A DNA stretch of 64,000 bases from Perilla frutescens (GCA_026008535.1 BRKX01000006.1:8640501-8704500); one strand, 5' to 3'. Counted from the stretch's first letter, positions 34,151-46,919 are shown. Numbers and translations are program-made. Notes: generated from the letters alone by a model not told the origin.

Positions 34151-36153
34151 CTAAGTAGAAGAAGAAGCTCTAACAGCTTCAGCAGTGGTCGAAGGCTCCG
34201 AGGTCCCGTCCTCGGCGCTAACCTCCTTCGCCCGATCCTCCAGCCACTCGCGATACTTGTTAATATCCCCATCACAGTGCGTCATGACATCATCTATCAC
34301 CCCGGAAATATAGTGCTCCTCCATTCGCTTTCTCAACCCAGACCAACTCTTGGAATTGAACACTGCCGCCCGATCAAGCCCAATTCCAGCCCGGAGCTCG
34401 GCAACCTTTTCCCTCAACTCCTCAAGCTGCTCGTCCTGACTGTCCACCTTGACCCGCAGAGCCGTCTCCGAATGCTTGGAGGCATCCAACTCCTTCTGAA
34501 GAGCTGCTTCACGGTCGAGCAGCTTCACATGCTCGCTATTTAGACGATCAAACTTTTCCTTCCAACAAGCTGCCTCCTCGCTCGAACGTATCGAACGGTC
34601 AATCAGCCGCAGAAGCTCTTCGTCAATCTTTCTCTTGCACTCATTCACCATCAGCCCGCCCTAGGCACGAAGATGGAGATAAGTGTTCAACAACAATCAT
34701 TACTGCTGATGTTAATTATTATTAATTATTACTAACAAAAACAACCGAACCATTACCAGGAGAGCTTGTTGTTGAGCAAGGGCGAGTGTCTCTGAAACAC
34801 CGACAGGCAACGACCCCAGCCAATTGGGCGATACCGCCAAGTTCTCGAGCTCCATCTCCATCAGGGCAAGCCATGCCGGTTTCGAACTACCAACCAGGGA
34901 GCCACCCACGCCCGCGCCAATTGGACTACTAAATGTTTGAAAGAGCGGCCGTTTAGGCACCCCAAGCGAAACAGGAACCACCGGAGCCGAACTGGCCAAC
35001 TTCTGCTTCTTCTCCTTCGGACCGCTAGCAGAACCTCCAGGGCTCTGATATGATTGGATAAAACCGAACGAAGTGTCGTCGACACCATCCGGCTCCACGA
35101 ACGGTTTCACCATTTTAGTCTTGACACGGAGGGCAACAGCGTTGATTACGGTAATTCGATTCCGCCCAGGATCACCAGACACGGACCTCTTTTTCCTACC
35201 AATGATAGTGTCAAATGAGAGATCGACAACTTTCAAGGCCGTGAGAATCCTGCCCGAAATCTCCTTAGATGAAGCAACCGGAGGCACAACTGCACGTCAA
35301 ATGGGGAGACAAAGAAAACACCATCAGTGAGGAGTAAATGAAATCCAACAAAAAAAAAATGCAGACAGTATAGAGATGAAATCATAAACACACAATGAGT
35401 TTCGACAAAAGCAGTGGTAGCATAAGTCTGCCCGGCCACGACATTAGGAACAAAAATGAAAGACCATTTCCAATCACTGTTCGAAGACGTAAGCCCCTCC
35501 AGCAACTTCCTATTGCTACCCTTGCTCCCCTTTTGCTTCCAGTTTGGTCGAAAAGAGAAGTGGAAGATGTAAGGATCAGCCTTCTTAGTACTGATGTAGT
35601 ATGTCGCGTGCCAATCTTCGAAAGAAGGCTCACCAAAACCAAGTCTTTGCCACAATAAATACATTCCCGCCATTTGGCTCCAAGCATTTGGCGCTATCTG
35701 ACCAGGAGCTAACCCATACCGTCCAATAATGCTCAGGAAATACGGGTGGAGAGGAAGTCCAACCCCGATATCAAAGATAGCAATGTAAAGGGCCATCCAA
35801 TCATCCGGCGGAGAACAAGCCCGCTCAGCAGGAGTAGGAATTCTTATCTTGAAACCATCAAAACGCTCCTCGAGGTCGACGATCACTTTCTGGTTCACGA
35901 AGGCCCGAATTTCAGCTACTTGAGCTGGCGGTCGAGGCGACATCATCGTTTTTTTCTCGCCGTCACCCTTACTCTTTCTCGTTTTTGCAGCGCCGCGTGT
36001 AGTCGACCGAGCAAAAACCTTGCCATCAGACTCGATCTCCAACCCAGAACGGTCGACTCTGACAGACTCACCTTCAACACCCTTATCGGACCTCACCACC
36101 GATCCCGTATCATTAGTGTACTCGCTCCTCGGCACGCTGCCCTCCTCACTCAT
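34151..36153 (-). CDS. Antisense accessory gene (aORF), Transposase_28-like, three exons
   Basis: Predicted 600-residue protein from three exons on the minus strand: 36153-35394, 35289-34757 and 34660-34151. Both introns have GT...AG ends (donors at 35393 and 34756; acceptors before 35289 and 34660) and keep the frame, and no stop interrupts the joined reading frame. Residues of about 90-190 in exon 1 match the plant gypsy-type transposon domain PF04195: LPLHPYFLSIIGRYGLAPGQ followed by PNAWSQMAG and WQRLGF. Exon 2 has a basic/Ser-Gly-rich middle with KKRS and KEKKQK. Exon 3 is a strong coiled coil (about 34640-34330). Such antisense ORFs between pol and the 3' LTR are known for Tat elements; their role is unknown. 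The splice sites were chosen by eye. Confidence 0.72.
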
Positions 36154-36890
36154 CTCGGCGGTAAAAGAAATTGTCAAAAGCAGAGGAAAGAATGAAGGCT
36201 GACCACAAATCGACCTATCTCCACAACCCAGAAGAGATCAATCGGCACTGACAGCACGACTGAAGAATCGAACCAAGAAATAAAAAAATACACATCTCAC
36301 ATGTCCGCAGCCCCAGGAAATTGAAGGTGGAATTATTGAAATTGAACCAAGTGAATAATGGAGGAGAAGGAGCGAGGAGGATTTACTTTTCGCAGCGGCG
36401 GCACAGAAGCGTCGAACAAAGAGATAGACAGCGGCGACGTCGCTACACAAAAAGGAAGTAAATTTTCATGATACTACCCAAACGAATAATGACAAGAACA
36501 CGGAGAGAATTGTAAGGAGGAAAGAAACCTACCAGAAGCGGGTGTGGCAGCGGAAGGCGGCGGCAGAGAGCGGCCGACGATGGATGAGAGAGGAATTAGA
36601 AAAAACAATTTCACCGCTAAGACGAGGAGAATCGGCCTGAATAAATAGACAATCGAACCCTAGCAATCCAACGAGCTAAGCCCGGCCCAGCACACGGTTG
36701 AAATTTCGTCCAGCCGCGGTCGAGAACGCTGCCCAGCCGCGGTCGAGCTCCTCACACGATCAGCCCGGAACCTGCCGCGGTCGATCACTCTAATGAAGAT
36801 GTCACAGTGATCTGGCTTGCGGAGCCCACTTACGCCTGATCTGGGGTGATGTCATACCTACGACAATAACTGGGGCGCTACTGGGAGGCA
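36154..36890. other. 3' non-coding region of the Tat element / upstream region of aORF
   Basis: GC-richer sequence with CCGCGGTCGA repeated three times (about 36715-36785), ending in a purine-rich tract. It would hold the promoter of the antisense gene, but no TATA box is asserted. Confidence 0.5.
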
Positions 36891-37270
36891 TCCCAGGTGT
36901 TTATTTATCTTAATTCATTTTTATTTATTTTAAATAAGTTTTCCAGATTATGAAACTAGTTTAGGGAGCAATTTTACGCTTGTTTTGGATAAGTATGGTG
37001 TTTGCAGGTTTAGATAATGAGAGAGAAAGATGAAGATAAAATAAATCCCTTGGAAATACGGATTCTGAAGTGAGGCACTCTGAAGAGATAAAGTTTGTTC
37101 CGATTTTTCAGGGGATAAGACTTATCCATTAGCATAGGGCATACTGATTTGGGAGACTCCTAAGGAATTTGAAGAGTCTCAAGTCAAATTATGAATAGTG
37201 ATTTCTTTTATATAAAAACCTTACCCCACAAAATCTCCACTATCACTTTCACTCGCCTATTTGCAAAAAT

Positions 37271-37307
<37 letters not shown>

Positions 37308-37349
37308 TTTCCCTATAACCCTAATCTCTGAAAACCTTCAAACTCAACA
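36891..37349 (+). other. Leader region of Athila-like ORF
   Basis: It contains TATATAAAAACC at about 37210 and a (CT)n tract at 37277-37306, followed by a CCCTATAACCCTAATC-type leader up to the ATG at 37350. This resembles a promoter and 5' UTR. It may include part of an LTR, but no partner was found. Confidence 0.4.
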
Positions 37350-39284
37350 ATGGCGAAGACAAGATGGAAGAAGGTTGCACCCAAGGCTGGACCAAAGGCA
37401 CGCTTGGAGTTTGAGACTCCTACTGTCTCTGAAGAGCTCGCTCCAGCCAAGGTCATGAAAAAACCCTCTGCCAAGCCCAAGGAGAAAGCTGCATCTGAGG
37501 CAGCCACTTCGAGCAAACGTTCCAAGGAGACTCTGCCGGAACAGGAACCTGCGCCTGAGGTTGAGACGACGGAAGAAAGCTCTGCAACTTTGACTTAAAC
37601 GGAGCAGCAAGATGATGAGGTGACTGCAGAGGGCATGCAGGAGGAAGAGGCTACTGAAGAACCTGAGCCAAAGTCTAAAAAAGGGGCTGAAAAGAAGAAA
37701 GCTAAGAAGCTAGTTAAGGCTCCGACTCCTGTGCCATCGGTGGAGATCGAGGACTTGGAAGATGAAAAGGAAGGAAAGAAAGTTGAAGGAAGAGAAGAAT
37801 TTGAAGAGGAAGGAGACAGAGATACTGATTTGGATAAGTACTTGACTGAAATAGAAGACATTGAGGCTGAGCCACAACTGGAGAAGATACCACTTTTTGA
37901 AGAGGAGGCCGAGGCATCCGCTGACATCAAGAAGCGGGCACTGGAGAAAGCAAAGGGAAAAAGGAAGGTCGCCGAGCCCATTCCAAAGCCAACCGAGCTG
38001 CCAGAGGTGTCCCAGCAAGAGGATACCGAAGAAGAGCAGGAGTAACAAGAGACCAATGCGCCCTCCCAAACTCAGGCAGGCATTGAAGAGCCCTCGGAGG
38101 ACTCCTCACTCAGGCGAAGGGTGGGGAAATTTGTGAGTGTGAAAGCCGGAGCCAAGCTGGCTGGAGAGGCCCCTTCATGGAAGAGGAAGGCTGAAGAGGG
38201 CACTTCAGCCCCTGTGCCCAAATGAGGCAGAGGGGTGGGGAGCCCCACACCAAGTAAGCCCAGCAGTGGCCCGCCACCAGTCAGGGGCATTATCAATTGA
38301 AAAGGAGTCCACCGTGAGATGCTTGCAGCTCTTGGTATAGAGCAGGAGGTAAGGGACTTGTTTTCTGCAATCGGTTGGGAATGTTTTCTAGATATGGAGT
38401 GTGTGATTTTTACGTCTTTGTCTCGTGATTTTGTCTAAAATTTGAAAATTAAAGCTGTGAACAAGCCTGCTACATCCACTAGGGTCTTATCTTTTAAACT
38501 GATGGGTAGAAGTTATTCTATGTCGGCTGATGACTTGAACATGTTGTTGGGCATCGTGACATATTTGGGCCTCCAGGATGAGGAATATGTCGATGTCGTG
38601 ACTATAGTGCCCGACTCTGCAGAAGGAGTCGACGCAAAATGGGTTAATATTGGGGATGGATCCGTTTTTCAGAGCAGATCCACAAAAGGGTATTGCTTAA
38701 ATAATGATGCTTTGAGATTCTGCCATAAGGTGTTGGCTTATAATTTTTTCGGCCGTAAGGATAGCTCTAATTCAATCACTAATTAAGAGCTGTTTATTTT
38801 GTGGTGCATGGTGCATAAAATCAAAATCAATTTTGGTTCTGTGGCCATTGCACACTTTCGGGAGATTAAAGCACACCCTAGGCATTGTATCTCTTGTGCC
38901 CAATTAATCACCCAGATTGTTGTTAGACATAGGCTCCTTGGTTTGCATGATACTGAGTTAACTCCCCTTCCCCGTGAATATTTTGATCTTAACTGCTTGA
39001 GAAAAATGCAAGATGTGGTTGACGATGAGGATAGAAAACTTGTGTTCTTTGTGCCGGGGGCAGACCCCTCGAGCATGTTTTTAGCAATGGCAGGTACATC
39101 GAGGAAACCACCAGCAGGGAAGGCACCGCAGAGGGAGCACCCAGTCGCAATGATCATGAGGAGACTTGAGTTGATCCAGAATGCCCAGTTCCAGACCAAT
39201 GAAAAACTGACCCGAATCGAAGCAGCCCTGAAGGCCTATTTCAAACATGTTGGGTTCTCCTACCCAATGCCTGCAACCGACTAG
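37350..39284 (+). pseudogene. Athila-type ORF (putative plant transposon protein domain), six in-frame stops
   Basis: A single frame of 645 codons starts MAKTRWKKVAPK. It has a lysine/glutamate-rich, probably disordered N-terminal half, then a domain with SFKLMGRSYSMSADDLNMLLG (about 38480-38545), an ALRFCHKVLAYNFFGRK segment, and HRLLGLHDTELTPLPREYF near 38930. These are features of the putative plant transposon protein domain (PF20167-like) found after pol, or in place of gag, in Athila-lineage elements. Stops at 37596, 38043, 38223, 38298, 38436 and 38784 break the frame, yet there is no frameshift. The C-terminal end has a short coiled coil. No pol genes of this element are present, so it is a 5'-truncated copy. 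Confidence 0.7.
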
Positions 39285-40466
39285 CCTGGTTATTTTTGTC
39301 CTTTTAGATTAGGTTTCGTTTTGTTTTTATTTTTTCTGTTTTCTTTGTTGTCATGTTGTTTGAGTCTGTGTCCACACTTTGCAAGTTGCAAAGTGTGTAG
39401 GTGGGTAGTTGAGTCAAATCATGTAATTCTGTGAGTCTGTGTGGGCATTTCACGTGATGATCCAACTTTAATTGCTTTACAGAAAAATCAGCACGCCCAT
39501 TTAAGATAGGGATGACAAACGAGTTTAGCATGCCCTGTGGGACTTGAGCCTACATGCTGTATGCTTCATTTTACAGTTTTCTTTCATTCATGAGTGTGAA
39601 TAATTCTGTGCTTATGATGTTCTAGAATTTGCCTTTGTTCTGCGTTTAACTCTGGGAATTATTAATGCACATGTAGATGAGATAGGCCATGTTTTGCTGA
39701 ACCACTGAAATAAAATAACTCCCACCAATGACACAGCCCTTGCAGCCCCTTTGAGCCTATAAAATGCTCTGGCCGATTTTGTTTTGGGATGGTTTATACT
39801 TAGCCAGGGCATTATAAAACCTAAAAAAAAATTGGGAAAGCAAAGTTGTTTTTGGGAAGGCATATATATGAAGGACTAGAAAAGAAAGGGGGAAGAGTTA
39901 AATATAAAAAAAAAAAGAAAAAAAAGTGATTAGAAAAAGAAAAAAAGAAAAAGAAAAAAAAGAGTCTGAATAAAAATCCCCCGAGTCTTAAGTATTCAGA
40001 ATGCCCAAAATAAGAAAAATTCAGTGCCTGAATAGGGCACAGTAGGGTAGTGAATAAAAAGGAGCTGGGGAGGGGTCTGTACAATCAATAAAAACCCCTC
40101 CCACTTAAAATGCCCACTGTAGCCTAAAAAGCCTTATTGATACTAATGCATCATGGTTTCTGGAGAATGAATAACAAAACTTTGGCAAACTTATGGGATG
40201 AATTTGTACAGAATTACAGCTGAATTGAGTGTATACACTGAGTGAAGAGAGTCTGTGAGGAACACCAAACTAAAACTCATTTTTGACCTATTTTAGGTAT
40301 GTTGAAACTTTGCATTTTTGTTGAATTATTTCTAATGTGCCCACACTGAGTAACAGTTTGCATGCTTGTGTCTTGAGTCTATTTCTTTTCTCTTTTATTT
40401 TCTTTTGTTTTTCTGGATGTGTTGCACCTTATGCTTGAGGACAATCATGCTTAAAGTGTGTGGGTG
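39285..40466 (+). other. 3' non-coding region of Athila-like element
   Basis: No gene. It includes A-rich low-complexity sequence (39880-39970) and ends in the purine-rich AAAGTGTGTGGGTG just before the LTR, a likely polypurine tract. Confidence 0.6.
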
Positions 40467-42042
40467 TGATAAGTCCATTTATTTCGTGTTTTTATGGGCA
40501 TTTTATTCTCTATAAATGTCCTTTTTAGTGTGTTTTGACTCGAAAAGAACTAGGTTGCGGTAAAAGGGCATTCCAAGAATCGAGTCTGGCGGAAGGGGCA
40601 TTTTATGCCCTGTTATTCACGTTTATCTCACACATATGTTTATCAGAGGCACCGGGGACGTCTTCAGTATCCATCCTACATTCGGTTGGTGAAGTGGGCA
40701 TATCAGATACGGATGGAGCTGATAGATGATGCCGTGCCCACAGTACTCACACAGACTCGACCACAGGTCAGAATAGGCATTCCCGTGAAACTCGAAAATC
40801 AGTTGGAGAAGAGATGCTGGAAGATAGCTACACTTCCGAAGGAGAGTTGGAATTAAGTTGAACTCCTAAAAGGCGCTGCAACAAAGAGATAAGCTCAACC
40901 GAAGGAGATAAGAGCAATCCCTAAAAAATAGGGATTTGATAAAGCTGAAGCTTATCTAACCGATCAGAGAGGGACACGCCGTTCCAGAATTTCAGCAGAA
41001 GACCCCCGCTTGTGGGGGAAACTCCCCTCGGAAATGTAGTTATTTAAACAAGTTTAGTCTTTGGAAAAACAAGCTTTAGTAAGTCTGAAACATTTCTACA
41101 TTTTATATTTTTGTATTTTTATTTTCAGTACGCTGCTTAGGCAGCCAAAAACAATCTGAAAGGTCTTAAACCTTCAGGACTTAGGTTATGTTTATGCTTC
41201 TTAACGTTGGAGTTGAGTTTTTGCTTAATTAATTCAGTAATTTCTTGTTTATTTTATGTCTTTAATTTCTGCAATTTCAATTATGTCTAGCCTTCTCGGC
41301 TAGATCTTTAATTCTGGCATTTGAATAATGAAATTAGTTTGAGCATAAATCTGGACTCGTGAGGCGAAAATGGGTATAATAATGCATGATAAGTTTCCAT
41401 TGATTATTGAGCCTTATTCCACGTGAGTGTGTGTCTGAAGTGCCCAATGTGGTTGATCACTCGTTAGGTAAAGAGGGCACACCACTATTAATTGAATTGG
41501 CGAATCATGACTGTGTGTCGGTTCATATAGTAATAAGGAAATTAATGAGGTGTTGTGGGCACAAGAGGAATCAGTTGAACATAACAGATCCGGGTCCGTC
41601 TAGGGCACACTGCTGTCTGTTTGCTTACATCTCTTAGAGGAATCGGGAGGTGGGTAACTGGTTAGGGGTTTAATCGAAGAAGAATCACTTTTAAACCTAA
41701 AATGAAAGGATGGATAAGGAGACGCAGAGAGGAATCCGATCACCATAACTAGATGACCTATCATGTATGAAAATTGGTGTGCCCATGATCGAGTTGTTTT
41801 ATGTTTAAACCAAATTCTAATTCAAATGCTAGAACCTTTTGTTATTTGATATTTTCTTTGTTTCTTTTGCATATTTAAATTCAGTTTAGTGACAACACCA
41901 AAACCCTCTTTGTGATTGGTTACTTGAAGATAGAATCGCAACAGCTCTCTGTGGGATCAACCCGTACTCATTAGCTAGCTACGCTTGCTGTGGGCACAGG
42001 AGTTTACAAATATATTTTTGAGTGCGAAATGACTGCGCGTCA
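40467..42042 (+). repeat. Athila-like 3' LTR
   Basis: About 1.58 kb from TGATAAGTCCATTT to GACTGCGCGTCA, beginning TG and ending CA, the usual length and termini of Athila-lineage LTRs. No matching 5' LTR is present in the window. Confidence 0.75.
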
Positions 42043-43327
42043 GTACCTCTTCCATGGGGTATGCATGTTATTGGCTCATGTTGGGTGCACAAAATTAAAA
42101 CCAAATCTGATGGTTCAGTTAAACGATACAAAGCAAGATTGGTGGCTAAAGGCTTTTCACAATAGTAAGGCTTGGACTATAAAAAAATGCTCATGTTGCC
42201 AAGGTAACCACCATTCGTACATTTATCGCAGTTGCATCGATTGTCGATCATATATCACTTAGATAGATGTTAAGAATGTCTTCTTGATGGGGATCTTATC
42301 GATGAGGTTTATATGAATCCTTCTTCAGGAATACCATATATGACTAGGTGCATTTACAATCTTAAGTCATTATATGGTCTCAAATAAGCATCCTGTATTT
42401 GGTATGAGAAGTTCTCTATTGCTCTCACTTTTCTTGGTTTTCATTCGAGTGAGCATAATTCTACTATTTTTTTTTATCAAGAACTCATCTTTTAGGACTA
42501 TCATCTTATCTTTGTATGTTGATGATATGATTATTATTGGTCATGACACAACTGAGATATCTCTCTTAAAATCATAATTGGCCTTTTGTTTTGAAATAAA
42601 GGACCTAGGCCATTTGTGTTACTTTTTTGGTATTGAAGTTTGTTAGTCTTCTAAAGGACATCTTCTTTCACAATCTAAGTATATCACAGATATTCTTGAT
42701 CATGCTCGTCTTATAGACACACGGACCGCTGCTAATCCTCTCGAGGTAAACATTTGGTACTTATCTTATTATGGTGCACATTTGTCAAATCATATGTTGT
42801 ATCGCACTATTGTTGGCAGTTTGGTCTATCTCACCATCAGCCATCCGAACATCGCTTATGCAGTTCATATTTCTAGTCAGTTCATCTCTTCTCCTACCAC
42901 GATCCATTGGGAAGATATTCTTTGTATTCTTTGAAATCTTTGAGGCACCATATTCCAAAGCATTTTATTTATTTCCACATCGTCTCTTGAACTTCAGGCG
43001 TTCTATGATGTAGATTATGCTAGTGATCCCGTTGATCACAAATCCACCACTGGTCTATGTGTTTTTCTTGATGACTATCTCATCTCTTGGAAGATCAAAA
43101 ACCAACATGTTGTCTTTCGCTCTTCTACAGAAGTTGAGTGTCGAGTTATGGCTTCTACCACAACCGAGATTGTCTAGTTACGTCGGTTACTTGCTGATAT
43201 GGGCATCTCTCTTCCTAATCCCACTCCTATACATTGTGATAACATGGAGTGCTATATATCCAAATTGCCCACAACTTTATGTTTCACAAACGTACAAAAC
43301 ACATCAAGATTGATTGTCACCTCACTC
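42043..43327 (+). pseudogene. Ty1/copia RT and RNase H remnant (left part)
   Basis: The broken translation shows RYKARLVAKGFSQ (near 42130), IDVKNVFLDGDL, YGLKQA and then YVDDMIIIG (about 42515) of a copia reverse transcriptase. After that come GSLVYLTISHPNIAYAV (near 42820) and an RNase H segment (STEVECRVMA, near 43130). Many stops and frame changes are present. The left side is cut by the Athila-like LTR end. The right side continues at 46775 beyond the CACTA element. Confidence 0.8.
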
Positions 43328-46300
43328 CACTACAAGAAATCATTAAATAGTGACGAAATTTTTGTTACTTTAGTGACGGAAACCAGTCCGTCGCCTTTGT
43401 TATTTATTTTTCTTCAGTTATTTTTTCAGTTTTTTCTTCATTTTTTTTCGGTTATTTTTCAATTTTTTTATTATTTGTTTGTACCCAAATATATATAATA
43501 AAAGATCATAAAATTAATATATATATATATATATATAAATATAATTGTACATAATTTAAATACAAATAAATAAATATTCAAAAATGTAATATAATATAAA
43601 TTTACACTACTTCTCAGATCCATTATCCTGTATGCTGGATCCGTTATCAGCCCCTTCGGATCCTTCAGCACCACCCGGTTGCTGGCTGAGAAGGCACTCA
43701 AGCAGGGATTCCATCCTGGCCTGCTTTTCCAGCACCTGCTATACAGTCGCACGTTCGACACTCAACTTATCCTCCATTTGTGCCTGCATCTGTGATTGCA
43801 TCTTAGCCAGTCTCATATCGAGCTTTGCCTGGGTGTACAGTGAGCCAGAGCCTAAGCTGGCTGACGAGGAGGACCCTCCAGCTACAGTGGAAGGGACACA
43901 AATGGCAAGGGCCATGTTCCACAGTCCGATAGTGCGCCCCTTCCTGTCAGGCGCCACCACCTGACGGTAAATCTCATCCATGTTCGGTTCCCTGCCATCC
44001 GCTATCCACTCAGCAGCTAAGGCGTCACACTTTTTCTGCATTTATCAGAATATTAGTAAATAATATATATATATATACCTATATATATATTAAAATATTA
44101 GTAAAAACTTACCTTGTTCTCCCTCGCCTTGGCTGAGGTCTAGAGGTCGTCCGGGCAGTGAAGCCGAAGGTAGGTCTGATAGCGTGTCTCTCACTCGGAC
44201 AGGTGCTGCTCTCTAGCCTGATTCAACAAAATAAAACGAAATTAATTAGAAAGTGTTAATGTTTTATACTATAAACTTGAATGATTATTATAACTCGTAC
44301 CAAATCGTGCATATGATCCACGGCTGATCTGGCACCTCTGTGGTGAGTCTAGCTGGATGATCATGGTCCATCCGGCTCGATCAAGTGGTTTTTCTTGGCA
44401 ACTCGAGCCTTCTCCTGAGTGTCCTTCGCTTGCCAGTATGCTATCCAGTCAAGCCAGTCTTCCTGGCGCACAAAATCGGGCCTCTTACCAGCCTACTGGT
44501 AGTCATCCTTCTTCATATGGTACACCATGTCCATGTACCGATTCTGGCACTTCTTCCAGCACAGCGAAAGTACCTCCTCATCAGGATAAGACCACCTAAA
44601 CTCCTTATTAACACATAAATAAAAAATTGTGTTAGTAATAATATTAGATAACACAAAATACATATATAATAATTTTTTACCTTGAACTCCTCCAGTACAG
44701 CATCCTCCTCCCCACGGGCACCTTCTTCCAAGCAAAGCCCGTAGGATGCATATACCGATAGCTGTAATTGTCCTCGAACAGGTGTTCGAGAGCCTCATGA
44801 CTTTGAAAATGCAAATTAGATTAAATTATAATATACTTAAAGTAAACTAATTAAATATATTGATCAACATACCTCTCCCTGCCCACAGTTTCGAGCTCGA
44901 GATCCCGTCTCGAGTTAACCATGCGGGACTCCTGAACCGGAGTGACGGTCTCATTCTAACCGATACTATCATCAATGGGACCGCCAACGGATCCCATAGA
45001 TGATATAGCTCGAGACCGAGCCCCGTGAGATCCACCACCTCTAGTCATCTGACAAAAATAACTCATCCCATTTTGACCAAGTCAAAAACAACACATGATC
45101 TTAATTAAACAAAAACATAAAATTCAAAAAAGATAAAAATTCGGCAGCATAACGACGTGAAACCTATATTTTGACCAAGTCATCGACGTAACTTAACTTA
45201 ACTAGCAAAAATCAAACACCAGAGGAATCTAGGGGCCCTCGTCCCAATATAAATACGTACAAAAAATATAGAGGGATCCAGGGGCCCTCGTGCCATTTAA
45301 CGAACATGCTTTATTAAAATTGAACTAACATGCTTTAATTTTATATATTAATTGAACTAACAACCACAAAAAATATATATTAATTATATATAAAAAACAT
45401 GTATAATAATTGTATATAAGACACATTTTGAGCTAATCACAAAAAGTATTGTAAACTACTTAATCTAAATATTTATGATCTTAAATCTATACATAATTTT
45501 TCATAGTAATCTAACCTACATAATCTAAACATATTTTCCATAATTTTATTAGTAAAACTTAAATCTGTAATTATTTAATTAAAATATGTAATCATTTTAC
45601 TAATTAAATATGTAATTATTTAATTATTCATAAAATCTGTAATTATATAATTACTAATTAAAATCTGTAATTTTAATTAAATATATAAAATCTTTAATTT
45701 TTTTTGTTAATATATAAAATCTGTAATTATTTGTTAATTAGAATCTGTAATTTTTTTACTAATTAAAATCTATAATTTTAATTTAATATATAAAATATGT
45801 AATTTTTTGTTCATTAAAGAATGTAATTTAATTTAATTTTGTAATTTAAATTAAATCTATAATTTAAATTAAATCTGTAATTTAATTTTGTAATTTAAAT
45901 TAAAATCCGTAATTTAAATTAAATCTGTAATTTAATTTTGTAATTTAAATTAAATTTGTAATTTAATTTAATTTTAAAATTTTGCTCCTAAAATGTAAAG
46001 ATTAATTATTTATTTTCATAAAATCGCATTTTCGTTTTTTCTCGTCATCTACAAAGCAAAAATTGATTAATCTATAAATTATATGAATGACATATATATA
46101 GTTTAATTAATCTGGATATATTCCATCTTGCATATATCAAAGTCAATTAACATGATTCCAAATAATCAAGAAAGAAAAAGAACCCATCAAACTTGTAAAT
46201 GAAGGCAAAAAGAACAAGAAGGAGAGGGAGAAAAAGCTTACCACCGTTGGCGAAGGTGGCGGCAGCTGGAGTCGTCTCTGCAGGCGGCGGCCGAGGTGGA

Positions 46301-46771
46301 GGAGGCGAGCGGTGCGGCGAAAAGCAGCCGAGGCATGGATTGTGGCGGAGAGAGAGGGGGGGAGAGTGAGAGCGAGAGCGGAGGGGACAGTACGGGGAAA
46401 GGCGGGGCACGATGAGGGACGGCAGGGAGGGTGAGGGTTCTGAAATTGAAAATTTGGGGAAAGAGATGACCGCCTGTATATTACAGAACGGGGCGACGGA
46501 CATGGCGACGGCCTATTCCGTCGCCCGTTCTTATTAAATTAAAATGTAAATTAAAAACAAATAAGGCGACGGAACCATTCTATCGCCTTATTATTCGGTA
46601 TTAAAAAAATAAAAATAAAATAAGGCGACGGAATAGTGTGTCGCCTTATTTTCCCGTTACTTAAAAAAAAAAATATATAAAATACATACGTCCATCGTCT
46701 TTTCATCGCCTGAGTTGACGGAATCAGTTCTATCGCTATGTCCGTCGCTAAAATTCGATTTTCTAGTAGTG
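43328..46771 (-). mobile_element. CACTA element 1 (non-autonomous), inserted in copia remnant
   Basis: It starts CACTACAAGAAATC and ends with TTTTCTAGTAGTG, the inverse of CACTACTAGAAAA. The 3-bp duplication CTC is on each side (43325-43327 and 46772-46774). Subterminal copies of GACGGA / TCCGTCGCC occur at both ends. The interior carries a minus-strand Transposase_24-like pseudogene and AT-rich sequence with repeated TCTGTAATTTAA-type motifs (45540-45990). No TNPD-type transposase is visible. Confidence 0.92.
43607..44798 (-). pseudogene. TNPA-like / Transposase_24 gene of CACTA 1
   Basis: Minus-strand exons encode a segment with YHMKKDDYQ (near 44500), WLDWIAYWQAKD (near 44440), then CDALAAEWIADGREPNMDEI (near 44010) and a coiled coil with MQSQMQAQMEDKL before the end at 43607. 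The pattern matches the plant transposase family Ptta/En/Spm (PF03004). A TAG at 43739-43741 interrupts the coiled coil and the frame then continues. Further stops occur near 44155-44200. Homologous to the gene at 51577-52980 in CACTA 2. Confidence 0.7.
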
Positions 46772-46774
46772 CTC

Positions 46775-46919
46775 TTCACAATCTGCAGCATGGCACTCTC
46801 ACCTTGCCCTTTATTAACTCTTCTTCACATGTTGCCAATTTGTTCACCAAATCTCTTCTGCTTCCGCATTTTCATTTTCTTGTTGGCAAACTCTCGATGC
46901 TCCTTGCAACAATAACTTG
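46775..46919 (+). pseudogene. Copia RNase H C-terminal end (right part)
   Basis: It continues the copia frame after the CACTA insertion: LHNLQHGTLTLPFIN, then HVANLFTKSL and a stop at 46917, the usual C-terminal end (ADIFTKPL-type) of copia polyproteins. Confidence 0.75.

Larger units (their letters stand above)
27514..36890 (+). mobile_element. Ty3/gypsy element, Tat lineage, lacking a visible 3' LTR
   Basis: The order is 5' LTR (27514-27857), PBS, gag-pol with a second RNase H, then an antisense accessory gene and a long 3' non-coding region ending near a purine-rich AACTGGGGCGCTACTGGGAGG. This is the plan of Tat-lineage elements, which are known for a second RNase H and extra, often antisense, ORFs between pol and the 3' LTR. 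No copy of the 5' LTR was found to the right, so the right end is truncated or replaced by the Athila-like sequence. The right boundary is approximate. Confidence 0.8.

Noticed and set aside
46147..46503. 118-codon minus-strand open frame rich in Pro and Ser in CACTA 1
   Set aside because: It matches the CT/GC-rich leader type seen in CACTA 2 and has no domain.
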